This document shows positions 7,043 through 16,130 of a stretch of DNA of 64,000 bases, one piece after another. Within the stretch, counting starts at the first letter, position 1. The number at the start of each line of letters is the position of its first letter. Made by a program: the position numbers and the translations under genes. The notes beneath the pieces were generated by a model. The model saw only the letters and a program-made list of their open reading frames with translations. It ran no database searches and had not been told where the DNA came from. Source of the stretch: Microcoleus sp. AS-A8. Its GTDB lineage: Bacteria; Cyanobacteriota; Cyanobacteriia; Cyanobacteriales; Coleofasciculaceae. The stretch spans positions 143,159 through 207,158 of the forward strand of contig JAMPKV010000013.1 of the NCBI GenBank assembly GCA_039962225.1, read 5' to 3'.

Positions 7043-9892
7043 TTACTGTGCGGCTGGTGCCGGTGGCTCTGGGGGAGGCGCTGGTGCACTAGGAGCTGAC
7101 TCGCGAGCAGGTTGTGATACTTTTCTAGACGCTGGAGGAGCTGGAGGAGCCGCTGATGGTGCGGATTCATACCTGCGTCGGCGTCGTCTGGGCGTGGGAG
7201 CTGTTGATGAACTTGATTGATCAATCCTTTGGGAAGAGCGCCGCCTTCTGGAGGATGAGCGGGTGGAAGTCGAGTTGCTGGACTCTGTGGCATTGGAATC
7301 TGAGCTTCTGGAGCTTGAGCGCCGAGAACTGGAGCGCCGAGAACTGGAGCGCCGAGAACTTGACTCGTTGGAGTTACTATCTTCCCTATAGCTTCGCCGA
7401 CGCCGAGAACTTGACTCGTTGGAGCTACTATCTTCCCCATAGCTTCGCCGACGCCGAGAACTTGACTCGTTGGAGCTACTATTTTCCCCATAGCTTCGCC
7501 GACGCCGAGAACTTGACTCGTTGGAGCTACTATCTTCCACATAGGTTCGCCGCCGCCGGGAACGTCTTGGCGTTTCTGATTGACTCTCATTGGAGCTTTG
7601 AGAGGCCGATTGACTCTCACTAGATCTGCGCCGCCGTCGCCGCCGCCTCGAAGAACTGTCGTCTGAAGAGGTATTTTCGGAAGCATTAGAGCGAGAACTA
7701 CCGCTAAAACTTGCCTCTGTTCTATAGCGCCTTCTAGAGGTGCTTTCTGAATTCCTTTCGGACGCGCTATCAGAATCCGAATCCGAATTAGGAATCGCTC
7801 TGGTTATCGCTCGTTTGGGTCTAATGGGTTGGGCTTTAATCGTGGGCTTGCGGTTTTCTATTTGTGTCGGGCGGTCAGGAAATTTCTCAACTTCCATATC
7901 TTTGACCACCTTTTCCATAAACTGATGCCAGGTATAGGCGGCTGTACTACTCGCGCCAGAGGTGGGTTTGTTGTCATCATTGCCGAGCCAGACACCAGCT
8001 ACCATCTGGGGAATGTAACCAATAAACCAGAGGTCGCGAGCCTCGTCTGAAGTGCCCGTCTTTCCAGCAACCGGGCGATTATCGAGCTGAGCCGAACGAC
8101 CCGTACCATCCTTGACGACATTTCGCAGCATCCAAGTCATGGTAGCAGCCGTTTCTTGGTCAATCGCCCGCTCACTCTTAATTTTTTCCTCGTAAATAAC
8201 CTTACCGTGCTGATCGAGAATGCGGTGAATACCATAAGGATTGGTATGCAATCCTTGGGTTGCCAGAGTGCCATAAGCACTGGTGAGCTCTAAAAGATTT
8301 ACCTCAGAGGCTCCTAAGGCGAGGGAGTAAGTTGGGTGGAGTGTCGATTCAATACCCATTTTTTTTGCTACATCAATCGTAGGCTCCCAACCCACATCAA
8401 TGAGCGTTTTCAACGCTACAACATTAATCGAATGGGTGAAGGCATCTCGGATATTGACCCAACCTCGGAATTTATCCCCATAGTTTTTCGGTGTGTAGCC
8501 ATCGACGGTATAGGGCGCATCTAGGTAGCCGCGATTGGGAGAGATACCTGCGGCGACGGCTGTGGCGTACACAAATGTCTTAAAGGTAGAACCGGGCTGA
8601 CGCTTAGCCTGAGTGACACGGTTAAATTGTTGATTATAAAAATCCTTGCCTCCCACCATGGCCTTAATCTGTCCGGTGCGTGGGTCAATGGCAACCAAAG
8701 ACGCTTGCTTAAACCCTTGCCAGCGTCCTTCTCGTTTAACGGTTTCTTGAACGGCTTCTTCAGCGGCGTTTTGCCAGTTCACATTTAAAGTGGTTTCAAT
8801 CGTCAATCCCTGCTGAGCTATTTTTTCTTTAGAAACGTACTTGGGGAGTTCTTGTTGAATGTAGTCGGTAAAGTAATTGGCTTTTCGTTCCAGTCGCTTG
8901 GGATTGCTCGGTTTTGTCACCACAGGCGTGGCAATAGCCTCATCCGCTTGTGCTTTCGTGATGAATCCGTTGTTTAGCATCCTGACTAGGACAACATCAC
9001 GCCGCTCTTTGGCGATTTTGGGGTTGCTTAAAGGTGAGTAGTCATTAGGAGCCGCGGGCAACCCGGCAATCATCGCCATTTCGGGCAGGGTCAAATCTTT
9101 CATCGGTTTGCTAAAGTAGACCCAAGCCGCATCTGCAACTCCATAAGCACCGGAACCCAGATAAACGAGGTTTAAATACCGCTCAAGGATAGTGTTTTTG
9201 TCAACATTCTTCTCAATTTTTTGCGCCATCAGCATTTCTTTGAGCTTACGCGCGACTGTTCGCTCCTGATTGAAGTAGACAATTCGAGCAAGCTGCTGGG
9301 TGATGGTGCTGCCACCTTCTACGACATCCCCAGCTTGAATGTTAGATAGTACAGCGCGGAGAATTCCCTGGTAATCGACCCCGTGATGTTTTTCAAAGCG
9401 CTGGTCTTCGGTCGCCAGAAAGGCTTGAGTTAAGGTTTTGGGAACTTCTCGAATTTTGATCGTCTCGCGGGTGGCTGGCCCAATTTGCTGGAGAATCTCA
9501 CCATTTTCCGCTTTGATCGTAATCGTGTCATCTCGGACATAGGTCAAGAGATCGGCGGTAGAATCCGGAATACTGTTCTCTAGAGCTAGCCACCCGACAC
9601 CCAACGCGATCGCACCACCTCCAACACCGATTCCCAACCAAAACCAAGGGCGACGATGTAGCTTTCTAGGTCCTGTGAACTGCTCAATGACCGGCGTCGA
9701 AACACGCTTGAGGCCGTTGAACGTGAGTGTTACACCCTGTTGGCATCGCGTCAATAGCCCATGACTCGATTTCGGTTGCCCTGTCTGATCTTGTTGCTGA
9801 TCAGCAGACAGCGATTCCGGCTCGGATTCTGTTGACGCCGATGAATTGATCTGACTTGATAAGTCTTTATGCTTTGGGATGAACTTTGACAC
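7043..9892 (-). CDS. Class A penicillin-binding protein (bifunctional)
   Basis: A 949-residue bifunctional peptidoglycan synthase. A cytoplasmic N-terminus rich in Ser/Gln is followed by one transmembrane helix (about 83-105), a GT51 glycosyltransferase domain (EDQRFEKHHGVD near 161 with the catalytic Glu; GGSTITQQLAR) and a transpeptidase domain with all three active-site motifs: SxxK as STFK (Ser about 435), SxN as SIN, and KTG at about 611. The last 230-240 residues form an unusual low-complexity periplasmic tail: Ser/Asp runs, Arg runs and four near-identical 17-residue units (SSSNESSSRRRRSYGED type), ending in a Pro/Ala-rich stretch. The start is GTG with a strong GAGGAG site. It is monocistronic and divergent from the SemiSWEET gene. 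Confidence 0.93.
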   Translation of the reverse strand: MSKFIPKHKDLSSQINSSASTESEPESLSADQQQDQTGQPKSSHGLLTRCQQGVTLTFNGLKRVSTPVIEQFTGPRKLHRRPWFWLGIGVGGGAIALGVGWLALENSIPDSTADLLTYVRDDTITIKAENGEILQQIGPATRETIKIREVPKTLTQAFLATEDQRFEKHHGVDYQGILRAVLSNIQAGDVVEGGSTITQQLARIVYFNQERTVARKLKEMLMAQKIEKNVDKNTILERYLNLVYLGSGAYGVADAAWVYFSKPMKDLTLPEMAMIAGLPAAPNDYSPLSNPKIAKERRDVVLVRMLNNGFITKAQADEAIATPVVTKPSNPKRLERKANYFTDYIQQELPKYVSKEKIAQQGLTIETTLNVNWQNAAEEAVQETVKREGRWQGFKQASLVAIDPRTGQIKAMVGGKDFYNQQFNRVTQAKRQPGSTFKTFVYATAVAAGISPNRGYLDAPYTVDGYTPKNYGDKFRGWVNIRDAFTHSINVVALKTLIDVGWEPTIDVAKKMGIESTLHPTYSLALGASEVNLLELTSAYGTLATQGLHTNPYGIHRILDQHGKVIYEEKIKSERAIDQETAATMTWMLRNVVKDGTGRSAQLDNRPVAGKTGTSDEARDLWFIGYIPQMVAGVWLGNDDNKPTSGASSTAAYTWHQFMEKVVKDMEVEKFPDRPTQIENRKPTIKAQPIRPKRAITRAIPNSDSDSDSASERNSESTSRRRYRTEASFSGSSRSNASENTSSDDSSSRRRRRRRRSSESQSASQSSNESQSETPRRSRRRRTYVEDSSSNESSSRRRRSYGENSSSNESSSRRRRSYGEDSSSNESSSRRRRSYREDSNSNESSSRRSSSRRSSSRRSSSRSSDSNATESSNSTSTRSSSRRRRSSQRIDQSSSSTAPTPRRRRRRYESAPSAAPPAPPASRKVSQPARESAPSAPAPPPEPPAPAAQ
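7320..7560 (-). repeat. 51-bp tandem repeats in the PBP tail
   Basis: In-frame tandem repeats with a 51-bp period (the marker AGCTTCGCCGACGCCGAG begins at 7390, 7441 and 7492), coding for Arg/Ser-rich 17-residue units. A shorter repeat of GAACTGGAGCGCCGA units sits beside them at about 7325-7360. The copies are nearly identical at DNA level, indicating recent slippage or conversion. Confidence 0.85.
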
Positions 9893-10306
9893 TTTAACTC
9901 CTCAGTTACACCACAAGCCGCCACAACTTCTTGCTTATTTTAGGGCTTGGGATCAAGATCTGCGATAGGCCGCGATTTTCTTTTTGATGTAATGTTAAAT
10001 CCGATGCCCCAGAAGCCTCTATCTATTTAGGGAGCAAGGCTTTCCACAAGCTTGGGTTACCTTGGTTTGGCTGTGCCTTAACTTTTGACCCCCTTGGGTC
10101 GCTCAGCACTATTTTCTATTACCCTGTACAGCAGATAAACAAGAAGCTCCTTTTTTTTGCATAGGGGACTATTTCTCCGATACAGCTCTTCCTAACCATC
10201 GTCAACAAAATATCGTGTTCGATGATACATGCCAGGTGAGATTTTATCGGACTTCTCTCAAAAATACCATCATATTATTCTAGAAAGTGGGAGAGACAGC
10301 ATCTAA
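9893..10306. other. Intergenic region, divergent promoters
   Basis: 414 bp between the divergently transcribed penicillin-binding protein and SemiSWEET genes. It must carry both promoters, but I could not assign boxes with confidence. No RNA gene, repeat or credible small ORF was seen. Confidence 0.4.
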
Positions 10307-10567
10307 ATGGGCACACAATTCATCAATATTTTGGGATTAATCGCTGGAACACTGACAACAATCGCTTTTTTACCTCAACTGCTCAAAACATGGAAATCCA
10401 AGTCAGCTAAAGATGTTTCTTTAGTCATGATGATTACCTTCTCTGTCGGTATTTTTCTATGGATCATATATGGATTTGCTATTGGAGCGATGCCTATTAT
10501 TGTGTCTAACGCCGTCACCCTGGTTTTGGCGCTACTGATTTTGGTTCTTAAAATTATATATAGGTGA
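10307..10567 (+). CDS. SemiSWEET-type sugar transporter
   Basis: An 86-residue protein with three transmembrane helices, the exact size of a SemiSWEET (half-SWEET, MtN3/saliva family) monomer. The PQ-loop motif FLPQLLKTW (Pro23-Gln24) follows helix 1 and SAKDVSLVM precedes helix 2. SemiSWEETs form homodimers that move sugars through the cytoplasmic membrane by facilitated diffusion. The stop codon overlaps the GTG start of the radical SAM gene (GTGA), so the two are coupled, although no functional link is obvious. Confidence 0.85.
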   Translation: MGTQFINILGLIAGTLTTIAFLPQLLKTWKSKSAKDVSLVMMITFSVGIFLWIIYGFAIGAMPIIVSNAVTLVLALLILVLKIIYR

Positions 10568-12237
10568 AACAATTCCTTGATAACCCTCGTGCAACGCCTG
10601 TGACCTCTGCTGTTTTCGCATCTGAACGCCTTTTGTTTACACCCGCTACCCCCCAAGCGGGTGCCATTCCTACAATCTTTGCTTTTCCTAATGAATACAG
10701 CGTGGGCATTACCAGCCTGGGTTATCAAGTTGTGTGGGCAACTCTAGCCTCGCGCTCCGACCTGCAAGTCAGCCGTTGGTTCACGGATGTTCATGAACCT
10801 TTACCGGGACAACCGGAATTATTAGGTTACTCTCTATCATGGGAATTAGATTATGTCAACTTATTGAACTCCCTAGAAGATTTAGGAATTCCGTTGAGGT
10901 CGGTTGAGCGAGAGGATCACCATCCCCTCGTCTTTGGGGGGGGGCCGGTATTGACAGCGAACCCAGAACCCTTTGCAGATTTCTTCGATCTAATTTTGCT
11001 AGGGGATGGAGAAATTCTGCTGGGTGAGTTCCTAGAAGCTTACAAAGAAGTTCGCTCCGCTCAAAGAGAAACACAACTACGGCATCTAGCGCAGGTACCG
11101 GGAGTCTATGTTCCCAGCTTGTATGAGATAACTTACCACGACTCAACGGGCGAAATTCAATCCATTCAACCCGTAGAGGCTGAGATTCCCCCACGGGTGG
11201 AAAAACAGACTTATCGGGGTAATACCCTATCGGCTTCAACCGTGGTGACGGAAAAAGCCGCTTGGGAAAATATCTATATGGTGGAAGTGGTACGCAGTTG
11301 CCCAGAGATGTGCCGCTTCTGTTTGGCGAGTTATCTCACGCTACCCTTTCGGACGCCAAGTGCGACGGAGTCTTTGATTCCAGCCATTGACAGGGGGTTA
11401 GAGGTAACCAAGCGGATTGGCTTACTGGGAGCATCGGTAACACAGCATCCTGAGTTTGAAGTATTGCTCGATTACCTATCTCAACCGAGGTATGAGGATG
11501 TGCGGCTGAGTATTGCCTCTGTGCGAACCAATACAGTCACACCGAAGCTAGCAGAAACGCTCACTCAACGAGGGACAAACTCTATTACTATCGCGGTAGA
11601 AAGTGGTTCAGAACGGCTGCGGCAAATTATTAATAAGAAGCTAACCAACGAGGAAATTCTTCAAGCTGCCCTTAATGCCAAAGCCGGTGGATTAAAGAGT
11701 CTCAAACTCTATGGGATGGTGGGTGTTCCGGGAGAGGAAATGTCCGACGTGGAACAAACCGTGGCGATGATGAAACAGATCAAAAAAGCCGCTCCCGGTT
11801 TACGTTTGACTTTCGGTTGCAGTACCTTCGTTCCAAAAGCTCATACCCCATTTCAGTGGTTTGGGGTGAATTCTCAGGCAGAGAAGCGGCTGAAGTTTTT
11901 GCAGAAACACCTTAAACCCCAAGGAATCGATTTTCGACCGGAAAGCTATAACTGGTCGGTGATTCAAGCCTTGATATCAAGAGGCGATCGCAGATTATCC
12001 CATCTGTTAGAACTCACGCGACATTACGGAGACTCTGTAGGCAGTTATCGCCGTGCCTTCAAAGAGCTAAAAGGACAATTACCGGAACTGGATTTTTACG
12101 TTCATACTAATTGGTCAACGGATAAAGTATTGCCTTGGAATCACTTACAGGGGCCACTACCTCAGGGAACGTTACTCAAGCATCGGGATGCGGCAGTCTC
12201 TCAATTTGAGCCACCTCAAGTTGTGGGTATTGGATAA
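10564..12237 (+). CDS. B12-binding-type radical SAM protein
   Basis: A 557-residue radical SAM enzyme. The N-terminal half (with FAFPNEYSVGITSLGYQ, PLVFGGGP and LLGDGE) has the layout of a cobalamin-binding-like domain of the family often annotated TIGR03960-like. The radical SAM core follows with CPEMCRFC (Cys246, Cys250, Cys253: CX3CX2C), which ligates the 4Fe-4S cluster, and later TIAVESGSERLRQIINK and LKLYGMVGVPGE. The classic DxHxxG cobalamin motif is not evident, so B12 binding is uncertain. It starts with GTG overlapping the SemiSWEET stop by 4 bp. The reaction and substrate are unknown; relatives occur in most cyanobacteria. Confidence 0.85.
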   Translation: MKQFLDNPRATPVTSAVFASERLLFTPATPQAGAIPTIFAFPNEYSVGITSLGYQVVWATLASRSDLQVSRWFTDVHEPLPGQPELLGYSLSWELDYVNLLNSLEDLGIPLRSVEREDHHPLVFGGGPVLTANPEPFADFFDLILLGDGEILLGEFLEAYKEVRSAQRETQLRHLAQVPGVYVPSLYEITYHDSTGEIQSIQPVEAEIPPRVEKQTYRGNTLSASTVVTEKAAWENIYMVEVVRSCPEMCRFCLASYLTLPFRTPSATESLIPAIDRGLEVTKRIGLLGASVTQHPEFEVLLDYLSQPRYEDVRLSIASVRTNTVTPKLAETLTQRGTNSITIAVESGSERLRQIINKKLTNEEILQAALNAKAGGLKSLKLYGMVGVPGEEMSDVEQTVAMMKQIKKAAPGLRLTFGCSTFVPKAHTPFQWFGVNSQAEKRLKFLQKHLKPQGIDFRPESYNWSVIQALISRGDRRLSHLLELTRHYGDSVGSYRRAFKELKGQLPELDFYVHTNWSTDKVLPWNHLQGPLPQGTLLKHRDAAVSQFEPPQVVGIG

Positions 12238-12266
12238 GAAAAATCGTCGGTAGTCAAAATTCTTGA

Positions 12267-13625
12267 ATGGAACAATTCCCTAAAAATCAGACAGAACCCA
12301 GCTCTCATTCTCAGCCTTTACAAATTATTCGCAAACTCGGAAAATTTTCACAGTTCTGCCTGAATAATGGCTTGCTCTTTGCCCTACTCATGTGGCTGTT
12401 GAGCCGATTGCTGATTCTCGTCGCAATGTTCCTAATTGCTCCTTCCCTGCCAGTACCACCACGAGGGATTGCTCCAGAAATTGGCTGGGATGTCTTCGCT
12501 GGTTGGGATGGGGAGTGGTATCAGAAATTGGTCATGTCTGGCTACGAATATGCCGATGATGGCAAGCAACATACGGTTGCCTTCTTTCCCTTGTTGGCGT
12601 TGGTTATCCGGGGCGTCATGGCTTTTGGTTTGCCGTTTGAGGTGGCAGGGACACTGGTGAATAATCTGGCATTTTTAGCTGCCTTGATGCTGATTTATGT
12701 GTGGGTAGAACAGTGTCACGGAAAAGAATCGGCGCGGTGGACAATCGCCACTCTAGCCTGGTGTCCATTCTCACTCTATGGCACGGTGATTTATACAGAA
12801 GGGCTGTTTCTGTTGTTGAGCTCAGCTAGTTTACGAGCGTTTGAGAAACGGCACTATGCCTGGGTTGCCTTGTGGGGGGCTTTAGCGAGTGCCACGCGGA
12901 TCACTGGAGTGATGCTAGCACCGACATTTCTGATTGTCGCGTGGCGAGAACGTCGAGGTGCGATCGCTTATGTGGCAGGGTTAGCCACCAGTGTAGGGAC
13001 TTTGCTGTATGTTGCTTATTGCACGCTTCGTTTTGGAGACCCTTTGGTATTTTTGCATACACAGAAAGCTTGGGGGAGAACCGAGGGATTTGCGTGGCAG
13101 GGGTGGTTGGAGATATTGAGAAAGGTTGTGATTGGGTCGATTGATGCCACTACAGGTACGATTAAAGATCCTTCACATCCAGTCTTATTTGTTGGAATTT
13201 GCGTTATTGCCTTTTTGTTGTGGCGCTTTCGTCAAGCCATCGGTTCGATTAAAGTCGGCTATGGTTTTTGCCTGTTAGGGTTTGTGCTGTGGCTTTTGGG
13301 GGGTGACAGTTTGATTAAAGCCGTGATGGTTTTTGGCGGGCTGTGTTTGTTGTGGCGATTGCCCAAGGGGCACTGCCAAAGGCAATCGCGAACTCAACTC
13401 AGCCTCACGGTATGGGTTTATGGCTTGTGTGTCTTTGCTTTAATTTTGAATACTGGAAGGGTTGTATCTATTGATCGCTACGCTTACAGTATTGTCTCGT
13501 TAGCGATCGCGTTCGGCTTGTGGCTGGCTCGTTACCCGCGTTGGGGATACCCGATTATGGGATTTTTTGCGCTTTTATTAGTCACCTTCGCAATTCGATT
13601 TTCTCAGCAGCTTTGGGTGGCATAG
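12267..13625 (+). CDS. PIG-V-like membrane mannosyltransferase
   Basis: A 452-residue polytopic membrane protein with about ten hydrophobic segments. The first periplasmic loop holds GWDGEWYQKLVMSGYEYADDG and FFPLLALVIRG, the region typical of GT76/PIG-V-like (Mannosyl_trans2) and GT-C glycosyltransferases, with acidic residues acting on polyprenyl-phosphate sugars. The substrate is unknown. It lies 29 bp behind the radical SAM gene and may be co-transcribed. Residues around 364-375 are encoded by a palindromic genomic repeat (13355-13389) that has entered the gene without breaking the frame. The stop codon lies only 2 bp from the convergent TPR-CHAT gene. Confidence 0.8.
   Translation: MEQFPKNQTEPSSHSQPLQIIRKLGKFSQFCLNNGLLFALLMWLLSRLLILVAMFLIAPSLPVPPRGIAPEIGWDVFAGWDGEWYQKLVMSGYEYADDGKQHTVAFFPLLALVIRGVMAFGLPFEVAGTLVNNLAFLAALMLIYVWVEQCHGKESARWTIATLAWCPFSLYGTVIYTEGLFLLLSSASLRAFEKRHYAWVALWGALASATRITGVMLAPTFLIVAWRERRGAIAYVAGLATSVGTLLYVAYCTLRFGDPLVFLHTQKAWGRTEGFAWQGWLEILRKVVIGSIDATTGTIKDPSHPVLFVGICVIAFLLWRFRQAIGSIKVGYGFCLLGFVLWLLGGDSLIKAVMVFGGLCLLWRLPKGHCQRQSRTQLSLTVWVYGLCVFALILNTGRVVSIDRYAYSIVSLAIAFGLWLARYPRWGYPIMGFFALLLVTFAIRFSQQLWVA
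13355..13389. repeat. HIP1-related palindromic repeat inside a gene
   Basis: GCGATTGCC (13355-13363) and GGCAATCGC (13381-13389) form perfect 9-bp arms around a core with AAGGGGCACTGCC. This is the pattern of a dispersed cyanobacterial palindrome family containing the GGCAGTGCC core. It is translated in frame within the mannosyltransferase. Confidence 0.65.
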
Positions 13626-13627
13626 TC

Positions 13628-15982
13628 TTACCGCCATTCTCCTTGCACCACAAAGGCAGCCCAGTAATAGCTGCGTTCTTCGCCTAATGAGTATTCCAAC
13701 AGAATGGTATTGTCATCGAGGACTTGTTGCTGAATCTGTTGCAGGTTGAGGGGTTGGGGATACTTTAAGGCTGCATAACGGGGGCTGTTGACTCGGATTT
13801 GTCCTTCAAGTTGCTGCAACTGGGTGAGGAGGGTGGCAATTTGTTGTTTGATTTCGTTTAATTGTTTATCGGTGTATTGACCTTTGAGCAGTTGTTCTCG
13901 GTTGTATTCGGCAGCGCTGAGTTGCTGTTGGATGGTGCGTTCTTGTTGGAGGAGTTCGGGGTTAACGCCTTGGCGGATGTTGGCGTTGGCTTCGGTGAGG
14001 AGTTCTAACAAAGAGCGAGCACGGGCGCGTTCGCTGGCGTGGAGAGCTAGGGCGTCGTATCCTTTATTAGGGTTGGTTTTGTGCAACTGCATCAGCAGGT
14101 CGATATAGAACTCGTAATAATCCTGCACTGAGGCAAAATATGAGGCGCGGAGTTCTTGGCTACCTATTTTGGTGCGGAGGTTTTCAATAATTTTGATTGC
14201 AGCCTCCATCTGAGTTAAAGCTGAGTTGAGATTGCCTCGGTTGCGTTCTAGGTAGGCGACATTATAGAGAGTGAGGGCTTCCCCTGCCTTGTTGCCAGTA
14301 GCCCGACTCAAGGGCAAGGATTGGTTGTAGAATTCCAGGGCTTTTTGCTTTTCTCCTAATGCGTCGTAAACTAAACCGATGTTATTGAGAGTAGCCGCTT
14401 CCATTGCCTTGTCCCCAGTAGCCCGTCTCAAGGGCAAGGATTGGTTGTAGAATTCCAGCGCTGTTTGCTTTTGACCTAACGCGTCGTAGACTAAACCGAT
14501 GCTAGTGAGGGTAACGGCTTCCTGTGTCTTGTTCCCAGTAGCCCGAGTCAAGGGCAAGGATTGGTTGTAGAAATCCAGCGCTGTTTGCTTTTGACCTAAC
14601 GCGTCGTAGACTGTACCGATGTTATTGAGAGTAACGGCTTCCTGTGTCTTGTTCCCAGTAGCCCGACTCAAGGGCAAGGATTGGTTGTAGAAATCCAGCG
14701 CTGTTTGCTTTTGATCTAACGCGTCGTAGACTAAACCGATGTTATTGAGAGTAGTGGCTTCCCCTGCCTTGTCCCCAGTAGCCCGTCTCAAGGGCAAGGC
14801 TTGGTTCAAAAAATCCAGCGCTTTTTGCTTTTCTCCTAATGCGTCGTAGACTCGACCGATGTTATTGAGAGTAACCGCTTCCCCTGTCTTGTTCCCAGTA
14901 GCCCGAGTTAAGGGCAAGGATTGGTTGTAGAAATCCAGCGCTGTTTGCTTGTCTCCTAATGCGTCGTAAACTCCACCGATGTTATTGAGAGTAGTGGCTT
15001 CCCCTGCCTTGTCCCCAGTAGCCCGTCTCAAGGGCAAAGATTGGTTGTAGAAATCCAGCGCTTTTTGCTTGTCTCCTAATGCGTCGTAGACTGTACCGAT
15101 GTTATTGAGGGTAGTTGCTTCCCCTGCCTTGTTCCCAGTAGCCCGAGTCAAGGGCAAGGATTGGTTGTAGAAATCCAGCGCTTTTTGCTTGTCTCCTAAT
15201 GCGTCGTAGACTCGACCGATGTTACTGAGAGTAACCGCTTCCTGTTTCTTGTCCCCAGTAGCCCGAGTCAAGGGCAAGGATTGGTTGTAGAAATCCAGCG
15301 CTTTTTGCTTGTCTCCTAATGCGTCGTAGACTGCGCCGATGTTATTGAGGGTAATGGCTTCCCCTGCCTTGTCCCCAGTAGCCCGAGTCAAGGGCAAGGA
15401 TTGGTTGTAGAAATCCAGCGCTTTTTGCTTTTCTCCTAATGCGTGGTAGACTGTACCGATGTTATTGAGGGTAGCAGCTTCCCCTGCCTTGTCCCCAGTA
15501 GCCCGTCTTAAGGGCAAGGATTGGTTGAAGTAATCCAGCGCTGTTTGCTTTTCTCCTAATACGGAGTAGATTAAGCCAATCTGATTCAGGCTGACAGCTT
15601 CTGATTGGCTATCTCCGACAGCACGATACAGGGCTAGCGCCTTTTCATATTTTGTAATTGCTTGTCGTAGAGATTCTGCTGTTCCTTGCTTCCGTAGTTG
15701 CTCTCCCTCCTGATAAGCTCGTTTAGCAGCGGCGCGAGTTGCGTCTTGCTCACTAGCTGCTGGCTGTTGGGCAATGCTTGATGATCCCCCCCAGCCCCCC
15801 TTTTTAAGGGGGGAGAAGCGTGTTGGGGTGGCAGCTACGGACTCTGACAACAAGAGAACACCGATAAATAGAGCTAAACTTCGATGAACTATCCCTGGAA
15901 GCGATACTAGATTGAGCAACACCGAGCGCGATTTCTTCCCGATAGAGTTCCTTGCAATCTGCCTAACCACCTCGTCGTCCAT
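13628..15982 (-). CDS. TPR-repeat protein with truncated CHAT domain
   Basis: About 784 residues: a signal/anchor segment ([13 protein letters not shown]), then some 12 near-identical 40-residue tetratricopeptide repeats of the kinesin-light-chain type (LNNIGx[18 protein letters not shown]), then a coiled region ([21 protein letters not shown]) and the first residues of a CHAT caspase-like domain ([14 protein letters not shown]). Relatives continue for roughly 250-300 more residues with the catalytic His/Cys; here the frame ends after QGEWR, so the protease is missing. The ATG at 15982 is preferred; an upstream TTG at 16021 is the alternative. Residues following the signal peptide ([10 protein letters not shown]) come from an inserted palindromic repeat. 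TPR-CHAT proteins are thought to be sensor-protease modules; this copy can at most keep the scaffold function. Confidence 0.85.
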   Translation of the reverse strand: MDDEVVRQIARNSIGKKSRSVLLNLVSLPGIVHRSLALFIGVLLLSESVAATPTRFSPLKKGGWGGSSSIAQQPAASEQDATRAAAKRAYQEGEQLRKQGTAESLRQAITKYEKALALYRAVGDSQSEAVSLNQIGLIYSVLGEKQTALDYFNQSLPLRRATGDKAGEAATLNNIGTVYHALGEKQKALDFYNQSLPLTRATGDKAGEAITLNNIGAVYDALGDKQKALDFYNQSLPLTRATGDKKQEAVTLSNIGRVYDALGDKQKALDFYNQSLPLTRATGNKAGEATTLNNIGTVYDALGDKQKALDFYNQSLPLRRATGDKAGEATTLNNIGGVYDALGDKQTALDFYNQSLPLTRATGNKTGEAVTLNNIGRVYDALGEKQKALDFLNQALPLRRATGDKAGEATTLNNIGLVYDALDQKQTALDFYNQSLPLSRATGNKTQEAVTLNNIGTVYDALGQKQTALDFYNQSLPLTRATGNKTQEAVTLTSIGLVYDALGQKQTALEFYNQSLPLRRATGDKAMEAATLNNIGLVYDALGEKQKALEFYNQSLPLSRATGNKAGEALTLYNVAYLERNRGNLNSALTQMEAAIKIIENLRTKIGSQELRASYFASVQDYYEFYIDLLMQLHKTNPNKGYDALALHASERARARSLLELLTEANANIRQGVNPELLQQERTIQQQLSAAEYNREQLLKGQYTDKQLNEIKQQIATLLTQLQQLEGQIRVNSPRYAALKYPQPLNLQQIQQQVLDDNTILLEYSLGEERSYYWAAFVVQGEWR
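14260..15600 (-). repeat. 120-bp tandem repeats coding for TPRs
   Basis: Eleven or more copies with an exact 120-bp period; for example the string GCCCGTCTCAAGGGC or GCCCGAGTCAAGGGC recurs every 120 bp from about 14300 to 15510. Each copy codes for one 40-residue TPR unit. The near identity at silent positions points to recent expansion or gene conversion. Confidence 0.9.
15783..15815. repeat. Palindromic repeat coding for [10 protein letters not shown]
   Basis: A run with CCCCCC, AGCCCCCC, TTTTTAA and GGGGGG forms a strong palindrome. On the minus strand it is read as [12 protein letters not shown], a peptide that recurs in unrelated cyanobacterial proteins because this short repeat inserts into genes. 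Here it sits just after the signal peptide of the TPR-CHAT protein. Confidence 0.7.
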
Positions 15983-16074
15983 CACGGCACCTATTTCTCT
16001 TGCGTCTACTTTAATCGACAATACCGTGACACTCTATCTCTGAGAGTTTAGAGGTTATGCAGGTACACTAGCGT

Positions 16075-16107
16075 AGATCCCCGACTTTTTTAAGAAGTCG
16101 GGGATCT
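16075..16107. terminator. Strong hairpin / REP-like element after Uma2 gene
   Basis: AGATCCCCGACTT and AAGTCGGGGATCT form 13-bp perfect arms with a short A/T loop. On the minus strand it is 24 nt beyond the Uma2 stop codon, so it may serve as terminator; the same palindrome type is widely dispersed in cyanobacterial genomes. Confidence 0.6.
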
Positions 16108-16130
16108 GAACGCCTGACTTCTGCTGTCAA

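Noticed and set aside
7156..7623. Rightward 155-codon ORF over the PBP tail
   Set aside because: Shadow of the tandem repeats; Trp/Tyr-rich periodic peptide is an artefact.
6877..7686. Long ORF antisense/alternate frame over the PBP tail
   Set aside because: Repetitive peptide results from the 51-bp repeats in another frame; no family features, and the PBP frame is fully supported.
14260..15600. Regular 120-bp repeats suspected as CRISPR-like array
   Set aside because: They are continuous in-frame TPR codons with no unique spacers.
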